This document shows, one piece after another, positions 57,368 to 64,000 of a DNA stretch of 64,000 bases; the first letter of the stretch is position 1, and each line of letters begins with the position of its first letter. Source of the DNA: Streptomyces liliifuscus (GTDB taxonomy: Bacteria; Actinomycetota; Actinomycetes; Streptomycetales; Streptomycetaceae); contig NZ_CP066831.1 of NCBI RefSeq assembly GCF_016598615.1, forward strand, positions 2,604,001 through 2,668,000. Reading direction: 5' to 3'. Position numbers and translations under genes: made by a program. Under the pieces are notes generated by a model. The model was not told the DNA's origin, did no database searches, and worked only from the letters and a program-made list of their open reading frames with translations.

Positions 57368-58753
57368 TCAGGCGGTCCGGACGGTGAGGCCGGCCTGCTC
57401 CGCCGCGGTGAACGCGTCGTCCACGGCGACGACTTGACGGCCCGCCGCGTCCAGCAGAGAGGCGGCGATGGCGGCGCGCATGCCGCCCGCGCAGTGCACC
57501 CACACCTCGCCCCCGGGAATCTCGTCGAGCCGTCGGTGCAGGGCGTGGACCGGGATGTGGACCGAGCCCTCGACGAAGCCGCCGGCGCGTTCGGACGACC
57601 GCCGGACGTCCAGTACGACGAGGCCGTCCCCGGGGTGCCGACCTGCGAGGCCAACGAGGTCGGCGAGGTCCGCGAACGTGCCCCGGCGGAAGGCGGCCAG
57701 GGGCTCACCTTCGCGTACCCATGCCGAGGGTTCACCCGTGGCCGCGGCGGCCGGGCGGTCGACGCCGACCCGGACCAACTCACGTTGGGCGGCGGCCAGT
57801 TGCGCGGCCGATTCGGCGAGCAGTGTCACCGGCTTGCCCCAGGGGATCAACCAGGCCAGATACGTGGCCAGTTGGCCCTCGGCCTCGAAGTTGAACGAGC
57901 CCGCGACATGCCCTTCTGCGAAGGCGACCCGGTTGCGCAGATCGACCACCCACTCCCCCGCGGCCAGCCGGGCGGCGATCTCGTCGGCGTCGGCCACGGC
58001 CGGTGGGGTGAGGTCGACGGGCACGGGGCCCGCGGCGTTGGCCGGGCCCATGTGCGCGTAGTAGGCGGGGACTTCGTCCAGCCCTGCCAGCAGATCGGCG
58101 ACGAAGGTGTCCACGTCCCGGGTGAGCGCCTCGTTGGCCGACTTCTCCTTGCCGATGGTGGTGGCGTCGCCCTCGGCGCGGCCGGCGGAACAGAAGCTGC
58201 CGAAGCCGTGGGTGGGCAACACCGCCGTCTCGTCGGGGAGTTCGGCGGCGAGCCGGTGGGCGGAGGCGTGCTGGGCGCGGGCCAGGTCCTCGGTCAGACG
58301 CGGTTCGACCAGGTCGGGGCGCCCGACCGTGCCGATCAGCAGCGACCCGCCGGTGAAGACCGCGACCGCGGCCCCGCTCTCCTCCAGGACGTACGAGGTG
58401 TGGTGCGGGGTGTGACCGGGGGTCGCGAGCGCGCGCAGGGCCAGACCCGCGTCGGCGTCGACGACCGTGCTGTCCCCGTCGCGCACCGGTGTCCGCTCGA
58501 AGGAGACGCGGGCTCCGGCCGGGACGAGGTAGGCCGCGCCCGTGAGCCGGGCCAGTTCCGGACCGCCGGTGACGTAGTCGTTGTGCACGTGCGTCTCGAC
58601 GACGTGCGCTATCCGCACACCTCGCCGGACCGCCGCCGCGATCACCCGGTCGACGTCACGCGGCGGATCGATCACGACGGCCTCCCGCTCGCCGCCCGCC
58701 AGGTAGCTGCGATTGCCGAGCCCCGCCACCTCGATGGTGTCAACGAAGAACAC
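57368..58753 (-). CDS. Persulfide dioxygenase fused to two rhodanese domains
   Basis: A 461-residue protein. Residues ~1-240 are a metallo-beta-lactamase-type persulfide dioxygenase (HVVETHVHNDYVTGG, TPGHTPHHTSY, LPTHGFGSFCSAGRAEGDATTIG). A first rhodanese domain (VVDLRNRVAFAEGHVAGSFNFE) lacks the active-site Cys; the second has VHCAGGMRAAI with Cys. The enzyme oxidises glutathione-type persulfide (in actinomycetes mycothiol or cysteine persulfide) to sulfite. I start at GTG 58753, since AGGAG lies 7 bp upstream; GTG 58762 is too near it. Two CsoR/CstR-type palindromes lie directly upstream. Confidence 0.92.
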   Translation of the reverse strand: MFFVDTIEVAGLGNRSYLAGGEREAVVIDPPRDVDRVIAAAVRRGVRIAHVVETHVHNDYVTGGPELARLTGAAYLVPAGARVSFERTPVRDGDSTVVDADAGLALRALATPGHTPHHTSYVLEESGAAVAVFTGGSLLIGTVGRPDLVEPRLTEDLARAQHASAHRLAAELPDETAVLPTHGFGSFCSAGRAEGDATTIGKEKSANEALTRDVDTFVADLLAGLDEVPAYYAHMGPANAAGPVPVDLTPPAVADADEIAARLAAGEWVVDLRNRVAFAEGHVAGSFNFEAEGQLATYLAWLIPWGKPVTLLAESAAQLAAAQRELVRVGVDRPAAAATGEPSAWVREGEPLAAFRRGTFADLADLVGLAGRHPGDGLVVLDVRRSSERAGGFVEGSVHIPVHALHRRLDEIPGGEVWVHCAGGMRAAIAASLLDAAGRQVVAVDDAFTAAEQAGLTVRTA

Positions 58754-58779
58754 GTCGGGCACTCCTTCCGAACGAAAAT

Positions 58780-58793
58780 TACCCCCGGGGGTA
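58780..58793. promoter_or_regulatory. CsoR/CstR-type operator 1
   Basis: TACCCCCGGGGGTA is a perfect palindrome, flanked by AT, in front of the persulfide dioxygenase gene. Sites of the form ATACCCC-GGGGTAT are bound by CsoR-family regulators: CsoR for copper and CstR for persulfides. The gene context (sulfane sulfur) favours a CstR-type sensor. Confidence 0.85.
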
Positions 58794-58812
58794 TATGAGG
58801 GACACTAGCATG

Positions 58813-58826
58813 TACCCCCGGGGGTA
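58813..58826. promoter_or_regulatory. CsoR/CstR-type operator 2
   Basis: An identical TACCCCCGGGGGTA, 33 bp from the first. It is only 37 bp from the stop of the ECF sigma gene. The regulator gene itself is not in the window. Confidence 0.85.
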
Positions 58827-58862
58827 TTTGAAAGCTGTTCGAAGGGCTGCGGAGCGGGCGGG

Positions 58863-59534
58863 TCAGGCGGCCCGATTGCGCGGCTCGAACGCTGGATCCG
58901 CGTGCCCGCCGTGCCCGTCGTGCACGCCGTGCCCGCGTGCGGCCGGTGCGTCCGCCTCCGCGAGCAGGTCGACGAGGGTGGCGCGGGCGCGGGCCACCCG
59001 GGAGCGGACGGTTCCGACGGGGCAGTCGCTGAGCTCGGCCGCCTCGGCGTACGGCAGCCCCATCAGCTGGGTGAGCACGAACGCCTCACGGCGCTCGTCG
59101 GGCAGCGCGGCCAGCAGATCGAGCAGCGCGACCCCGTCGTCGAAACCGGGCAGGCCGTGCGGCTGGGCGTGTTCGACCGCCAGCCGCCAGTCCTGTACGT
59201 CGGAAAGACGCGGCCGGGCGGCGGCGTACCGGAAGCTGTCGATCACCGCCCGACGCGCGATGGACAGCAGCCACGTACGGGCCGAGCAGCGCCCCTCGAA
59301 CCGGTGCAGGCTGCCGAGCGCCCGCAGGAACGTGTCCTGGGCCAGGTCGTCGGCGGCCTGGGGATCGGCGGAGAGATGGGCCACGTAACGCACGACGTCG
59401 CGGTGCAGGGCGCGGACGAAACGCTCGACGGCGTCCGGGTCGCCGCCCCGGGCGGCCAGTGCCCAGGCGGTTATCGACTCGTCGCTCCTGTCGTGCGATC
59501 TGTCGTGCGAAGCGGGCAGGGCTGGAGTGATCAC
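58863..59534 (-). CDS. ECF-type RNA polymerase sigma factor with His-rich tail
   Basis: A 223-residue sigma factor. Region 2: RALHRDVVRYVAHLSADPQAADDLAQDTFLRALGSLHRFEG. Region 4: PDERREAFVLTQLMGLPYAEAAELSDCPVGTVRSRVARARATL. The C-terminus runs on with a Gly/His tail (RGHGVHDGHGGH) that could bind metal. GTG 59534 follows AAGGA; an upstream ATG 59555 lacks a site. No anti-sigma gene is adjacent. It is last in a copper group, so it may direct polymerase to copper-stress or sulfur genes. Target promoters are unknown. Confidence 0.9.
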   Translation of the reverse strand: MITPALPASHDRSHDRSDESITAWALAARGGDPDAVERFVRALHRDVVRYVAHLSADPQAADDLAQDTFLRALGSLHRFEGRCSARTWLLSIARRAVIDSFRYAAARPRLSDVQDWRLAVEHAQPHGLPGFDDGVALLDLLAALPDERREAFVLTQLMGLPYAEAAELSDCPVGTVRSRVARARATLVDLLAEADAPAARGHGVHDGHGGHADPAFEPRNRAA

Positions 59535-59757
59535 CAGTTGTCCTTCTCGGGTCATCCGGGATCCGGACCGACGGCGCGCGTGGGCACGTGAACACGTGGG
59601 CGCGTGCGCGCGTGGATGCGTTGGCGCGTTGGTTCCGCGAGGGCACGTGGACGGTTGGCGCGTCGGTCCGGCGCGTGGGGTGCGGCCGGCCGTACCGGGA
59701 GGTGCGTACGGCCGGTGCCCGAGGCACGCGGGGCGGCGCCTCGGGGATCCGGCTGTC

Positions 59758-60453
59758 TCAGGCGACAGCGGTCCCGACGGGCGGACCTCGTGAGGTGATC
59801 GCGTGGACGAGGAGCAGCCGTCGCAGCGAGCGGTCCGGGGAGCGGCGGGGTACGCGGACGCGTGGCCGGTGCGGCGGTACGGGCAGGGCGAGCAGCAGCC
59901 GCAGTGGTGCGGCCAGCCTCCCGGCCACGGCCCGCAGGATGCGGAAGGCCGCGCGCTCGCCGTACGCGAGCCACAGACCGCACAGCAGCGCGGCCAGCAG
60001 GTGGGCGATCAGCATGCCCAGCGAGGACATGCCGTCCATGTCGTGCGCCGGGTGAGCCATGGGCCCCGAACCCATGTGTCCCATGTCCATGGCGTCTGCG
60101 GAATCCGTGTGTATGGACCCCATGGGTACGGAGCCCATGTGCGCGGAAGCCATGGGCGTGAAATCCATGGGCGTGGAATCCATGTCGCGCCCGGCGGAAC
60201 CCGACTGGGCCAGGGAAAACCCCGCGTGGAGCAGCCCCTGGGCGACGACCACCACCGACACGATCAGCGGCAGACCGCGTTCACGGCCGGCCAGGCACCA
60301 GCCCGCGCCGCCCGTCAGGACACCCCCGGCGGCCATCGTCCACCAGGGCACCGGGGAGCCGGACATCATCACGTGCCCGAGGGCGGCGAGCAGCACGCAG
60401 ACGGCCGCGAACACCGCGGCCCGTACCGTGCGTGTCCCCCACCCCGCGGTCAT
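59758..60453 (-). CDS. Met/His-rich polytopic membrane protein (DUF5134-like)
   Basis: A 231-residue membrane protein with about five spans. Between spans is a loop packed with Met and His (MDSTPMDFTPMASAHMGSVPMGSIH...MDMGHMGSGPMAHPAHDMDGM), suitable for Cu(I) binding. ATG 60453 follows GAGG; an alternative GTG at 60501 overlaps the PCuAC gene's end. The loop is encoded by imperfect nucleotide repeats (ATGGGC-type). Function not known; copper binding or transport inferred from the neighbours. Confidence 0.72.
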   Translation of the reverse strand: MTAGWGTRTVRAAVFAAVCVLLAALGHVMMSGSPVPWWTMAAGGVLTGGAGWCLAGRERGLPLIVSVVVVAQGLLHAGFSLAQSGSAGRDMDSTPMDFTPMASAHMGSVPMGSIHTDSADAMDMGHMGSGPMAHPAHDMDGMSSLGMLIAHLLAALLCGLWLAYGERAAFRILRAVAGRLAAPLRLLLALPVPPHRPRVRVPRRSPDRSLRRLLLVHAITSRGPPVGTAVA

Positions 60454-60487
60454 GACGGACCTCGGCCCCGCATCCGGCGGCCGGGTG

Positions 60488-61021
60488 TCACGGTGAGGCA
60501 CGTACGTCGCCCGGGCCGACCACGACCGCCTCCACCGTGACCGGCCCGCTGCGCCGGAAGTGCAGCGTGAACGGGACCGGATCGCCGAGTTCCCACCGCG
60601 GGCCCGCCCGCAGGATCACGTCGAGGCCGTGCGGGGACATGGTGAGGCCCCCGTGGGCGGGGACGGCGGCCGAGTCCACCGGGTCCCGGTACGCGGCGCC
60701 GCCGCCCGTGGTGCGGTGGCGCCCGAGCGTGACCTCACCGCCGCCGGGCGAGGAGACTCGGACGAGCCGGTCGTCCGCGTCCCCGGAGTTGGTGATCCGG
60801 AAGAACGCGGCGGTGTCCCGGGTGTCGCCGTACGGAAGGAAGACGCGCCCGGCGGTGACCTCGATCCGCGCCGGATCGCCCGCCCGGCCGGCGGCGACCC
60901 AGGTGGTCAGGGCGCCGAGCGCGACGCTGCACGCGGCGACGGGCGCGAGCGCGGTGAGCAGGGTGTCGGTGAGGCGGCGTCGGGTAGGACGCCACGGATG
61001 CGGGTCGGTCGTCCGCGTCAT
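60488..61021 (-). CDS. PCu(A)C-type periplasmic copper chaperone
   Basis: A 177-residue exported protein. One N-terminal signal-anchor (TDTLLTALAPVAACSVALGALTTWVAAG) leads into a cupredoxin-like PCuAC domain (AGRVFLPYGDTRDTAAFFRITNSGDADDRLVRVSSP, then LTMSPHGLDVILRAG, then DPVPFTLHFRRSGPVTVEAVV). The Met/His in that middle region are the usual Cu(I) ligands. Its start overlaps the copA stop (ATGA), showing tight co-expression. Role: carrying copper outside the cell, perhaps to cytochrome oxidase or away from it. Confidence 0.85.
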   Translation of the reverse strand: MTRTTDPHPWRPTRRRLTDTLLTALAPVAACSVALGALTTWVAAGRAGDPARIEVTAGRVFLPYGDTRDTAAFFRITNSGDADDRLVRVSSPGGGEVTLGRHRTTGGGAAYRDPVDSAAVPAHGGLTMSPHGLDVILRAGPRWELGDPVPFTLHFRRSGPVTVEAVVVGPGDVRASP

Positions 61022-63285
61022 CGTGTACGGCTCCGGGTTCGCGTCGGCTGCCAGGCGCGCAGCCGCAGGCTGTTGCCGACCACGAGCAGCGAACTCACCG
61101 ACATGGCCGCCGCGGCCACCATCGGATCGAGCAGGCCCACCATGGCGAGCGGCACGGTCACGGCGTTGTAGCCGAAGGCCCACAGGAGGTTGACCCTGAT
61201 GGTGCCGAGGGTGCGCCGGGCAAGCCGTACGGCGTCACCCAGTGCCTCGATGTCACCGCGTACGAGTGTCACGTCGGCGGCGCCGATGGCCGCGTCCGTC
61301 CCGCCGCCCATGGCGATCCCCAGATCGGCTCCGGCCAGCGCGGCGGCGTCGTTCACACCGTCACCGACGACCGCGACCCGGCGGCCGTCCTCCCTCAACT
61401 CCCGTACGAGGGCGGCCTTTTCCTCCGGTGTGCAGCGGGCGTGCACCTCCTCGATGCCGAGCGCGGAGGCGACCGCCAGGGCCGGGGCTTCCCTGTCCCC
61501 GGTGGCGAGCACCGGCCGCACCCCCAGCCTCCGCAGCCGGTCCACCGCCCGGTAGCTCCCGGGCCGCACGACGTCACCGATCTCGATCAGCGCCTCGGGC
61601 ACGCCGTCGACCCGGACCAGGACCGGGGTGTACGCGGCGGCCTCCGCCATCTGCAGCGCGTCCGCGAGCGCCGCGGGCAACTCGTCGTCAGGCGCGAGGA
61701 CTTCGACCAGCCTGCCTTCGACCCTGCCCCGGACACCGCGGCCCGCCTCGGCGCCGAACTCCCCCACGTCCGGCAACGGCCGCTCGGGCAGGGTCCGTTG
61801 TGCGTACGAGACGATCGCGCGTCCCAGCGGATGTTCGGAGCCCTGTTCCACCGCGCCGGCCAGCCGCAGCACCGCCTCCCGCCCGAGCCCGCCGGGCACC
61901 GCGGTGACCCGGGCGACGCTCATGTGGCCGGAGGTGAGGGTGCCGGTCTTGTCGAGTACGACCGTGTCGATGTGCTGGAGGGACTCCAGTGCCTGCGGCC
62001 CGGCGACCAGGACGCCCAGTTGGGCGCCACGCCCGGTGGCCGCCATGAGCGCGGTCGGTGTCGCCAGACCCAGTGCGCACGGACAGGCCACGACAAGTAC
62101 CGCCACGCAGGCGGTGACCGCCGCCTGCGGGTCGGCCCCGGCACCGAGCCAGAACCCGAGCACGGTCACGGCGAGCGCCAGTACCACCGGCACGAACACC
62201 CCGGCCACCGCGTCGGCCAGCCGCTGCGCCCGCGCCTTTCCCGCCTGAGCTTCCGTCACCAGCTTGGTGATTCGGGCGAGTTGGGTATCGGCGCCGACCG
62301 CCGTGGCCCGTACGAGCAGCAGCCCGCCCGCGTTGACGGCACCGCCCACCACCGCCGAGCCCGGACCGACCTCGACCGGCTCGCTCTCGCCCGTGACCAG
62401 GGACAGGTCCACGGCGGAACTCCCCTCCGTCACCTCCCCGTCGGTGGCGACCCGCTCCCCGGGACGTACGACGAAGACGTGCCCCGTCCTCAACTGCTCG
62501 ACGGGAAGCAGCCGTTCGGAACCGCCCTCGCGTACCGAGACCTCCTTGGTGGCGAGTTGGGCGAGCGACCGAAGCGCCGCCCCCGTCCCGTGCCGGGCCC
62601 GTGCCTCCAGGAAACGGCCGGCCAGCACGAACAGCGGTACTCCCACGGCCGCTTCGAGATAGATGTGCGCGGGGCCCTCCGACGCCGAGGGCAGCAGACT
62701 GAACGGCATCCGCATCCCGGGATCGCCCGCGCCGCCGAGGAACAGCGCGTAGGCCGACCAGGAGAAGGACGCCGCCACACCCAGGGAGACCAGCGTGTCC
62801 ATGGTCGCCGTCGAGTGCCGCAGCCCGCGCAACGCCCGTACGTGGAAGGGCCAGGAGCTCCACACCGCCACCGGCGCGGCCAGTACGAAGCACAGCCACT
62901 GCCAGTTGCGGAACTGCCATGCGGGCACCATCGACAGGACGAGCACCGGCACGGCGAGCAGCGCCGTGACCGTCAGCCGCTCGCGCTCCTGCCGGGCGCC
63001 CTCGGACTCGGACTCGTCCCCGTCCTCGTTCCCGCTTTCCGGCCGCTCGGGAGGGGCGGGGAGGGCTGCCGTGTAGCCGGCCTTCTCGACCGTGGCGACG
63101 AGTTCCTCGGGAGGGACATGGGCCGGATGGCTCACCCGGGCCCGCCCGGTGGCCAGGTTGACGGTCGCGGTGACGCCGTCCAGCTTGGCGAGCTTCTTCT
63201 CGACACGGTTCACGCAGGCCGCGCAGGTCATCCCGCCGACGGTCAGGTCGGTCGTCACGACGACGGCCACCGGTTCGGCACTCAT
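61018..63285 (-). CDS. copA: Heavy-metal (Cu+) P-type ATPase
   Basis: A 755-residue P1B-type ATPase. One N-terminal HMA domain (GGMTCAACVNRVEKKL), the intramembrane CPC motif (VACPCALGLATP), TGES, the phosphorylation site DKTGTLTSG, SEHPLG, GDGVNDAAALAGADLG and the C-terminal MSVSSLLVVGNSLRLR. The CPC motif and MSVSS ending indicate Cu+/Ag+ export (EC 7.2.2.8). An acidic/Glu-Ser linker follows the HMA domain. It overlaps the upstream small gene by ATGA and the downstream PCuAC gene by ATGA. Confidence 0.96.
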   Translation of the reverse strand: MSAEPVAVVVTTDLTVGGMTCAACVNRVEKKLAKLDGVTATVNLATGRARVSHPAHVPPEELVATVEKAGYTAALPAPPERPESGNEDGDESESEGARQERERLTVTALLAVPVLVLSMVPAWQFRNWQWLCFVLAAPVAVWSSWPFHVRALRGLRHSTATMDTLVSLGVAASFSWSAYALFLGGAGDPGMRMPFSLLPSASEGPAHIYLEAAVGVPLFVLAGRFLEARARHGTGAALRSLAQLATKEVSVREGGSERLLPVEQLRTGHVFVVRPGERVATDGEVTEGSSAVDLSLVTGESEPVEVGPGSAVVGGAVNAGGLLLVRATAVGADTQLARITKLVTEAQAGKARAQRLADAVAGVFVPVVLALAVTVLGFWLGAGADPQAAVTACVAVLVVACPCALGLATPTALMAATGRGAQLGVLVAGPQALESLQHIDTVVLDKTGTLTSGHMSVARVTAVPGGLGREAVLRLAGAVEQGSEHPLGRAIVSYAQRTLPERPLPDVGEFGAEAGRGVRGRVEGRLVEVLAPDDELPAALADALQMAEAAAYTPVLVRVDGVPEALIEIGDVVRPGSYRAVDRLRRLGVRPVLATGDREAPALAVASALGIEEVHARCTPEEKAALVRELREDGRRVAVVGDGVNDAAALAGADLGIAMGGGTDAAIGAADVTLVRGDIEALGDAVRLARRTLGTIRVNLLWAFGYNAVTVPLAMVGLLDPMVAAAAMSVSSLLVVGNSLRLRAWQPTRTRSRTR

Positions 63286-63581
63286 CGACCGCCGCTCCCG
63301 TGTGTGTCTCCCATGTCCATGTCCATGCCGCCCCCGCCCCCGCCGCCGTCTCCGTCGCCGCCGTCGTCCCCGTCGCGGCTCGTGCCGGTCTCGTGCATGC
63401 CGGGCGCCACGGGACCGACGGCGGCACCGGCCGCGTACGACGCCACGAACATGAGCGCGAGCAGCAGCAGGAAGCCGCACAGCGCGGGCGGCGGCACCAG
63501 CTTCCGCAGCGCCGCGCCCGCGTTCGCGCCGGCACTCGTACCAGCGCCCGTGCTCGGGGAGGGTTGTCGGGACTCGCCCAT
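63282..63581 (-). CDS. Small Met/His-rich membrane-anchored protein
   Basis: A 99-residue protein with one membrane span (PPPALCGFLLLLALMFVASYAAGAAVG) and a C-terminal tail of GMHETGTSRDGDDGG, a Gly run and MDMDMGDTHGSGG. The tail is a likely copper-binding site outside the membrane. GGAG lies 6 bp before ATG 63581. The stop overlaps copA (ATGA). Similar small proteins precede copper ATPases in other actinomycetes; its exact job is unknown. Confidence 0.78.
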   Translation of the reverse strand: MGESRQPSPSTGAGTSAGANAGAALRKLVPPPALCGFLLLLALMFVASYAAGAAVGPVAPGMHETGTSRDGDDGGDGDGGGGGGGMDMDMGDTHGSGGR

Positions 63582-63699
63582 TCCGGTTCTCCAGATCGCA
63601 CGGCGTCGGCCGGTCCGGGCCGTGACGGTCCAGAAGTCGGGCGCGCACCCCCCTGAGTTCCGGCGCGGGCCTATGGCGTACGTCACTCGGGTGGTGCTG

Positions 63700-64000
63700 T
63701 CACCCCTCCGGCCGATGCGGCATCCGTATGTCGACCGCCGTGAGCGCCAACGCCAGTGGTCCCGGCGCCAGGAACGCCAGCGGCAGCAGCATCCAGGCGC
63801 ACAACACGGCCGCCGCGACGGCGAGCAGGACGAGACCGCTGCCGCCCACGTCCCGTACGGAGTCCCGGGCAGCCCCGCCCACCACCGCCCGCCAGCCGGT
63901 GAGCGACTCGGGGCGCCCACAGGCGCGAAGGCCCACGACGGCCGCGTACGCGCCGATGGCGGCTGCGACGATGGCGAACAGCGGGGCTCCGGGCAGTCCC
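63700..64000 (-). CDS. Membrane protein, C-terminal part (gene runs off the right edge)
   Basis: The frame is open to the window edge. At least 100 residues remain, with two hydrophobic spans (LFAIVAAAIGAYAAVVG and GLVLLAVAAAVLCAWMLLPLAFLAPGPLALALTAV) and a short C-terminal tail (DIRMPHRPEG). I recognise no family. The next gene begins 118 bp downstream, so it could belong to the same copper operon. Domain structure to the right is unknown. Confidence 0.6.
   Translation of the reverse strand, partial: GLPGAPLFAIVAAAIGAYAAVVGLRACGRPESLTGWRAVVGGAARDSVRDVGGSGLVLLAVAAAVLCAWMLLPLAFLAPGPLALALTAVDIRMPHRPEG

Noticed and set aside
59556..59757. Possible gene between the sigma factor and the Met/His membrane protein
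   Set aside because: Frames here are Arg/Ala/Thr-rich with no ribosome site; the DNA is made of GCGCGTGG repeats.

Overview
The window is high-GC DNA with Streptomyces-type features: third-position GC bias, frequent GTG starts after GGAGG-type ribosome sites, many LuxR and TetR regulators, twin-arginine signal peptides, secreted hydrolases, and actinomycete-type clusters such as mutAB-meaB and metE behind a cobalamin riboswitch. It looks like a chromosomal segment. I see no tRNA or rRNA genes, no transposase, no phage genes, no CRISPR array and no polyketide or NRPS cluster.

Layout. 0-1.6 kb: the 3' end of an alpha-N-acetylglucosaminidase gene and a secreted GH46 chitosanase. 1.6-14.3 kb: a purine-to-glycerate block. 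A minus-strand group holds an NCS2 purine permease, 8-oxoguanine deaminase, uricase, 5-hydroxyisourate hydrolase and OHCU decarboxylase. Next to it lie hydroxypyruvate isomerase, tartronate semialdehyde reductase, a catalase and glyoxylate carboligase. Together these can take up purines, oxidise urate, remove the H2O2 made by uricase and return glyoxylate to glycerate; the allantoin-degrading steps are not in the window. Shared palindromes in the promoters suggest a regulon. 14.6-29.8 kb: a mixed stretch with a zinc-ribbon/Mrr-like protein, a GNAT acetyltransferase, two acyl-CoA synthetases with a divergent GAF-LuxR regulator, a large LAL-type LuxR regulator, a secreted trypsin, a LysE exporter, an AlkZ-like glycosylase, a CorA channel and an MFS transporter.

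30-43.5 kb: acyl-CoA and acetate metabolism. It has methylmalonyl-CoA mutase (mutA, mutB) with its GTPase chaperone meaB, a RamB/ScfR-type regulator divergent from isocitrate lyase (aceA), malate synthase (aceB) overlapping a 3-hydroxyacyl-CoA dehydrogenase, then a cobalamin riboswitch and B12-independent methionine synthase (metE). 43.6-46.2 kb: a class A beta-lactamase and two TetR regulators. 46.2-52.2 kb: a TetR-controlled catabolic operon (extradiol dioxygenase, FAH-family hydrolase, FAD monooxygenase, acetoacetyl-CoA synthetase) that should open an aromatic ring; its substrate is unknown. 52.4-54.9 kb: a DHA2-type efflux pump with a divergent TetR regulator and two operator-like palindromes, followed by a lipid-binding DUF2993 protein.

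55.7-64 kb, all on the minus strand: a sulfane-sulfur module (rhodanese-DUF2892, TauE exporter, persulfide dioxygenase-rhodanese fusion) behind two CsoR/CstR-type operators, and a copper module (Met/His-rich membrane proteins, CopA P-type ATPase, PCuAC-type periplasmic protein, and an ECF sigma factor with a His-rich tail). The most unusual items are the ECF sigma/copper group, the zinc-ribbon/degenerate Mrr protein with its coding repeats, the uncharacterised aromatic operon, and several palindromes that can be tied to specific regulators.
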